From NCBI GenBank assembly GCA_038144425.1, contig JAYQNS010000003.1:496001-560000 (forward strand): a stretch of DNA of 64,000 nucleotides, given 5' to 3'. A program made the translations under genes and the position numbers. The stretch's first letter is position 1, and the number at the start of each line of letters is the position of its first letter. This stretch comes from Salivita marina (GTDB lineage: Bacteria; Pseudomonadota; Gammaproteobacteria; Pseudomonadales; Azotimanducaceae). Shown one piece after another: positions 60,333-64,000 of the stretch. The notes beneath the pieces were generated by a model, which saw only the letters and a list, made by a program, of their open reading frames with translations, was not told the DNA's origin and made no database searches.

Positions 60333-60502
60333 GGTCCTCTCCCCGTAAAGCATGTGATTTAGGGAAGCTTGCCATGAAGCCGGGGCGAGGAAAATTCCCC
60401 GATGCCCCTCCGGGGCAAACCTTTAGGCCTCTAAAGGCCTGGCCGCCCACGGGGAGATCGGCTAAGGTGCGGGTTCCTTTTGTTACTCGGACTTCGCGTG
60501 CC

Positions 60503-60991
60503 ATGGCTCAGGCCCCGCAAGAGGTTCTCATCGCCCTCCGACGCATCATGCGCGCCACGGATCTGTACTCAAAGCAGCTTTCTAAGACCGCCGGTCTCAC
60601 CTCACCCCAGCTCCTCATCCTGGCCGCCATCGCCCGCATGGGAGACGTCACCATCGGCACCATCGCCCGGGAAGTGAAGCTTAGTCAGGCTACGGTGACC
60701 ACGATCCTCGACCGCCTGGAGCGCCGAGGGCTCGTATACCGGGAACGCAGCACGGTGGATAAGAGAAAGGTGCATGCGCATCTCACGGCGGAAGGGGAAG
60801 AGGCGCTTAGCACCGCGCCCACGCCCCTTCAGCAGTCCTTCATCGCCCGCTACGAAGGCCTGGACCCCTGGGAACAATCCATGATCCTGGCCTCGCTCCA
60901 ACGGGTAGCAGACATGATGGACGCCGGCGATCTTGACGCCTCTCCCATGCTCCACGTCGGCACCATCGATCCAGCCATGCCTCCCGCCTAG
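60503..60991 (+). CDS. MarR-family transcriptional regulator
   Basis: 162 residues. Winged helix with LTSPQLLILAAIARMGDVTIGTIAREV and recognition helix SQATVTTILDRLERRGLVYR, followed by the wing. The ATG at 60503 is chosen because upstream sequence has no MarR homology. Divergent from the phosphotransferase run with 170 bases between. Its length and the variable C-terminal tail (HVGTIDPAMPPA) are normal for the family. Confidence 0.87.
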   Translation: MAQAPQEVLIALRRIMRATDLYSKQLSKTAGLTSPQLLILAAIARMGDVTIGTIAREVKLSQATVTTILDRLERRGLVYRERSTVDKRKVHAHLTAEGEEALSTAPTPLQQSFIARYEGLDPWEQSMILASLQRVADMMDAGDLDASPMLHVGTIDPAMPPA

Positions 60992-61050
60992 GACAGGCAT
61001 TTTCCCCGCTTAACGCTAGTGGCATGCTCTCCTCTTCAAGGAGAGCGCCT

Positions 61051-62400
61051 ATGCACCAGCCCGTACTCGCAAGCCAAGCCCAGTCCAGCGATCCCTGGCC
61101 CTTCCTTCCCGGCCGCTTCTCTCTGCGCGTGGTTCGCGCCAAGGGAAGCACGCTCTGGACCGACCGGGGAGAAGCCATCCTCGACGCCGCCGGCGGCGCC
61201 ATCGTCAACAACATCGGCCACGGTCGACGCCGGGTCGCCGAGGCGCTCGCCGCGGCCACGGAAACCCTGACCTACGCCGTGCCTCCCTGGTCCACCCCAA
61301 GCCGGGAGGGCCTAGCCACGCGGCTGCGGGAGGACTGGCTACCCCCGGGCCTGGATCGCGTGTACTTCTCCGCCGGAGGCTCGGAAGCCACGGAGGTGGC
61401 CATGAAGCTGGCGATACAGCACTTTCAAGCCAAGGGCGAGGGGCAGCGCACCAAAATTCTGGGCCGACGCCTGTCCTACCACGGGACTACCATTGCCACC
61501 ACGGCGGTGGGGGGACACGACGCTCGGAAGGCAGGCCTCGGCCCCCTGTTGGCCCCCTTCCCCCAGCTGGAAACGCCCTATCCCCTGCGCTGCCCCGCTG
61601 GGGCGGATCCGGCGGCCCAGCTCGCCCATTACCTGGCAGACTTCGATCGGGTCCTCGCTGCTGAAGGCCCGGAGACCATTGCAGGACTGATCGCCGAACC
61701 CATCGTCGGCTCCTCCGGCGGCGCCCTGCGTCCCCCCGAGGGCTACTGGCCAGCCATCGCCGAGCGGTGCAGGCGCCACGGCATTCTCCTCATCTTCGAT
61801 GAGGTTATGACCGGGTTTGGGCGCACGGGGACGGCCTTCGCTGGCGACCACTGGGGCCTTACCCCAGATATCCTGGTCGGGGGCAAGGGCCTTGCCGGGG
61901 GCTACGCGCCCCTCGGCGGCGTCTTTAGCCATCGAGGCGTGCTTGATCCCATTGCCGACGCCGGCCTGGAGGTCATGTTCCACACCTTCGGCGCCCACCC
62001 CGGGGCCTGCGCTGCGGCCGAGGTAGTGCTTTCCATCATGACGGAAGAGGGGCTTGTGGCCGCCGCAGCGCAGAAGGGGGCCTTTCTCAAAGCCTGTCTT
62101 GAGGACGTCCTGGGCGATCACCCTCAGGTCGCCGAGGTACGGAGCGCAGGCCTCCTTCTGGCGGTAGAGCTGGTGCAGGACCGGGAGACTGGCGAACCCT
62201 TCCCCCGGGAGCGTAAGCTCACCCTCGCCGTGCTCGAGGAGGGGCTCAAACGCGGCGTGTATTACTACCCGGGAGGCACGGGGACGGTACGCGATATCCT
62301 TTGCCTCGGGCCCGCTATGACCACCCCGGAAGGGGAACTGGAGCAGATGGCGACGACCCTTCGCGCGGCCATCGATGGGGCCCTGGGGCGGCATGTTTAG
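61051..62400 (+). CDS. Class III aminotransferase
   Basis: 449 residues. GGAIVNNIGHGRRRV near the start, SAGGSEATEVAMKLA, IFDEVMTGFGRTG with the PLP-ring Asp, and the Schiff-base Lys in VGGKGLAGGYAPL describe an omega-amino acid/polyamine-type aminotransferase. AAGGAG lies seven bases before the ATG; the start at 61024 is less likely. The substrate is not clear. It overlaps the next gene by eight bases. Confidence 0.9.
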   Translation: MHQPVLASQAQSSDPWPFLPGRFSLRVVRAKGSTLWTDRGEAILDAAGGAIVNNIGHGRRRVAEALAAATETLTYAVPPWSTPSREGLATRLREDWLPPGLDRVYFSAGGSEATEVAMKLAIQHFQAKGEGQRTKILGRRLSYHGTTIATTAVGGHDARKAGLGPLLAPFPQLETPYPLRCPAGADPAAQLAHYLADFDRVLAAEGPETIAGLIAEPIVGSSGGALRPPEGYWPAIAERCRRHGILLIFDEVMTGFGRTGTAFAGDHWGLTPDILVGGKGLAGGYAPLGGVFSHRGVLDPIADAGLEVMFHTFGAHPGACAAAEVVLSIMTEEGLVAAAAQKGAFLKACLEDVLGDHPQVAEVRSAGLLLAVELVQDRETGEPFPRERKLTLAVLEEGLKRGVYYYPGGTGTVRDILCLGPAMTTPEGELEQMATTLRAAIDGALGRHV

Positions 62401-63142
62401 GGACCTTCCCCTGGCCGCCCAGGCCCTGCTTCGCGGATCAAGACTGCTCTTCCACCGAGAGCTCCGGTGGCTGATTCTGGCTCCCCTTGGCCTCATGCTG
62501 GCGGTCTATAGCGCCCTCGTCGTCACCGCGCTGGAACTGCTTGGCCCCACCCTAAGCGGTCTCGGTGACGCGCTGCCGGAGGCCCTCACGGCCCTTGCGG
62601 GGGTTCTGAAAATGCTGGCCTGGCTCCTGGTATTGGGCCTCCTGGGCATCCTGGCCCTGCTTCTGAGCCAAACGTTAGCGGCGCCCTTTTACAGCGCGCT
62701 CGCGCGGCGAACGGAACGGCTCCTCACCGGGGGCAATCAGGAGAGCGGCCGGGGGCTGTGGCGCGAGGTGGGGGCAACCTTCACGAGAGAACTGGAAAAG
62801 CTGCGCTGGAGCTTGCCGCGCCTCGCCGTGCTCTTCGGTGTGAGCCTGATTCCTGGCCTGGGGGTCTTAGCGGCTCCCCTAACCCTGTTGCTCGGGGCTT
62901 GGATGCTTGCGGGGCAGTTTCTCGATTTTACGCAGGAAAACCGAGGGCAGCGTTTTGGAGAAACACTGGCGCTGATGAAGCGACATCGCCTGGGGGTACT
63001 GGCCTTCGGGGTACCCTTGGCCCTCGGGGTGACCTTACCGGTGCTGGGCGCCCTCGTGGGCGCCCTCGCCGTCGTCTCCGGGGCGGTGCTGGTGCTCTCC
63101 CTTCGCGGTGAGCACGGCACCCTCGCCGAAGGGGGTCCTTAA
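62393..63142 (+). CDS. EI24/CysZ-family membrane protein
   Basis: 249 residues with four to six helices and the pattern ALLRGSRLLFHRELRWLILAP at the N terminus typical of CysZ/EI24 proteins, some of which carry sulfate. The ATG lies inside the end of the aminotransferase gene. Its stop overlaps that of the convergent SDR by four bases. Sulfate transport here is inference only. Confidence 0.8.
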   Translation: MFRDLPLAAQALLRGSRLLFHRELRWLILAPLGLMLAVYSALVVTALELLGPTLSGLGDALPEALTALAGVLKMLAWLLVLGLLGILALLLSQTLAAPFYSALARRTERLLTGGNQESGRGLWREVGATFTRELEKLRWSLPRLAVLFGVSLIPGLGVLAAPLTLLLGAWMLAGQFLDFTQENRGQRFGETLALMKRHRLGVLAFGVPLALGVTLPVLGALVGALAVVSGAVLVLSLRGEHGTLAEGGP

Positions 63143-64000
63143 ACCGGATCCCAACTGAAGACGCTGTTGGTGGCGCCGAGGTCGTGGAAAGACCCAGCCA
63201 TGGCCGGCAAGCCTTGCTCCACCAGCGTTTCCGGGGTCCAGCCCTCCAGCTGCGCGACGCTGCGCACGGGCCGGGGCTGGCTCATGAGGAACACCTCGTT
63301 ACCGCGGACGGAGAAGATCTGCCCGGAAACGTCCTTCGCCGCGGCCAGGGCAACGGCCATGGTGGCCACCTGATCCGCGCGCATCTTTTTCTGGAACATT
63401 TCCACCCGCTTCTGGCTCGCCTCATCCTTCACCGGAATGGTGGCAATCATGCGGGTCCAGGCGAAGGGCGCGATCACGTTCGAGCGAACATTCTTGCCAG
63501 CCCCCTCCATGGCGATGATGCGAGAGAGGCCTGCGATGCCCATCTTCGCCGCCGCGTAGTTCGCCTGACCAATGTTGCCGATGAGCCCGGAGGTTGACGT
63601 GAACATGACGAAGGACCCGTCTTCCTGATCGCGGAAGTGGTTAATCGCAGCCCGGGCGATGTTGTAGTGGCCATTGAGATGAACATCGATGACCGCATCC
63701 CAGTCTTCGTCGGTCATCTTGTGGAACATTTTGTCCCGAAGGATGCCCGCGGGATTGATGACGGCGTGCAGCCCCTTGAAGGTGTCCAGGGCGCACTCAA
63801 CCATGGCCTTGGCCCCGGCGCGATCGGAGACGCTGTGGGAATCGGCAATGGCTTCGCCCCCGGCAGCATTGATCTCGTCCACGACCTCTTGAGCCGGACC
63901 CGCATCGCCCAGGGGATCATCTCCCTTCACCGATCCGCCGAGATCGTTCACCACCACCTTGGCCCCCTCCCGCGCTGCCAGCAGGGCGCATTCCCGTCCA
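63139..64000 (-). CDS. SDR-family dehydrogenase (5' truncated by window)
   Basis: At least 286 residues, open to the right edge. The visible part begins GRECALLAAREGAKVVVNDLGG, the end of the Rossmann cofactor site; the first glycine motif lies outside. NPAG replaces the usual NNAG, followed by TSTSGLIGNIGQANYAAAKMG with catalytic Ser, Tyr and Lys. The sequence resembles the hydroxyacyl-CoA dehydrogenase part of peroxisomal multifunctional enzyme type 2. C-terminal SQPRPVRSVAQLEGWTPETL fits that group. Confidence 0.88.
   Translation of the reverse strand, partial: GRECALLAAREGAKVVVNDLGGSVKGDDPLGDAGPAQEVVDEINAAGGEAIADSHSVSDRAGAKAMVECALDTFKGLHAVINPAGILRDKMFHKMTDEDWDAVIDVHLNGHYNIARAAINHFRDQEDGSFVMFTSTSGLIGNIGQANYAAAKMGIAGLSRIIAMEGAGKNVRSNVIAPFAWTRMIATIPVKDEASQKRVEMFQKKMRADQVATMAVALAAAKDVSGQIFSVRGNEVFLMSQPRPVRSVAQLEGWTPETLVEQGLPAMAGSFHDLGATNSVFSWDPV

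Noticed and set aside
1..64000. CRISPR array, insertion sequence or prophage
   Set aside because: No regularly spaced repeats, transposase, integrase or phage genes were seen in any frame.

Overview
The window is GC-rich, densely packed and almost entirely coding. About two thirds of it (roughly 0.4-41.9 kb) is a nearly complete photosynthesis gene cluster for aerobic anoxygenic phototrophy: a type-II reaction centre, LH1, bacteriochlorophyll a and spirilloxanthin-type carotenoids. The only Mg-protoporphyrin ester cyclase is the O2-dependent AcsF. PufC is a tetraheme lipoprotein, regulation is of the PpsR/AerR type, and the flanks are rich in acyl-CoA, phosphotransferase and DUF6285 genes. 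Together these suggest a marine gammaproteobacterium of the OM60/NOR5 (Halieaceae) type. That placement is inference; an alphaproteobacterium is not excluded.

Layout. (1) 1-375: tail of a formyltransferase-like gene. (2) 438-14502, minus strand: bchF-bchN-bchB-bchH-bchL-bchM-lhaA-puhA-puhB-puhC-acsF-puhE, mostly with overlapping or touching genes. (3) 14724-17014: the regulators aerR (plus) and ppsR (minus), convergent. (4) 17080-20812, plus strand: bchG, a BCD-family MFS gene, bchP and a small membrane protein. (5) 20841-31502, minus strand superoperon: crtE-crtF-bchC-bchX-bchY-bchZ-pufB-pufA-pufL-pufM-pufC, closed by an intrinsic terminator. (6) 31599-34029, plus strand: crtD-crtC. (7) 34000-41917, minus strand: a DUF2306-like membrane gene, an alpha/beta hydrolase, bchI, bchD, bchO, crtI, crtB. 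(8) 42035-43414: a cytochrome P450 divergent from block 7. (9) 43.4-64 kb: fatty-acid/acyl-CoA genes, a dynamin-like GTPase, transporters, MerR and MarR regulators, an aminotransferase and a partial SDR.

Together the genes encode Mg insertion (BchHDI), methylation (BchM), ring E closure (AcsF), reduction by BchNBL and BchXYZ, ring A tailoring (BchF, BchC), esterification and phytyl reduction (BchG, BchP), spirilloxanthin synthesis (CrtE, B, I, C, D, F), and the RC/LH1 proteins with their assembly factors. Sequences matching the PpsR/CrtJ operator (TGT-N12-ACA) lie at seven control points: bchM, bchF/aerR, ppsR/bchG, bchC, crtE/crtD, crtI and the P450/DUF2306 divergent region. Three of these share a compact tandem form not found at the other four.

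Seven reading-frame breaks, in pufM, bchZ (two), crtC, bchI (two) and an acyl-CoA ligase, all fall in runs of G or C. Almost all are explained by one missing base, so homopolymer sequencing error is more likely than gene decay.

I saw no tRNA, rRNA, CRISPR or insertion sequence. No stretch longer than 300 bases lacks a gene; the longest gaps (about 56371-56610 and 57583-57862) hold a divergent promoter region and a strong inverted repeat.
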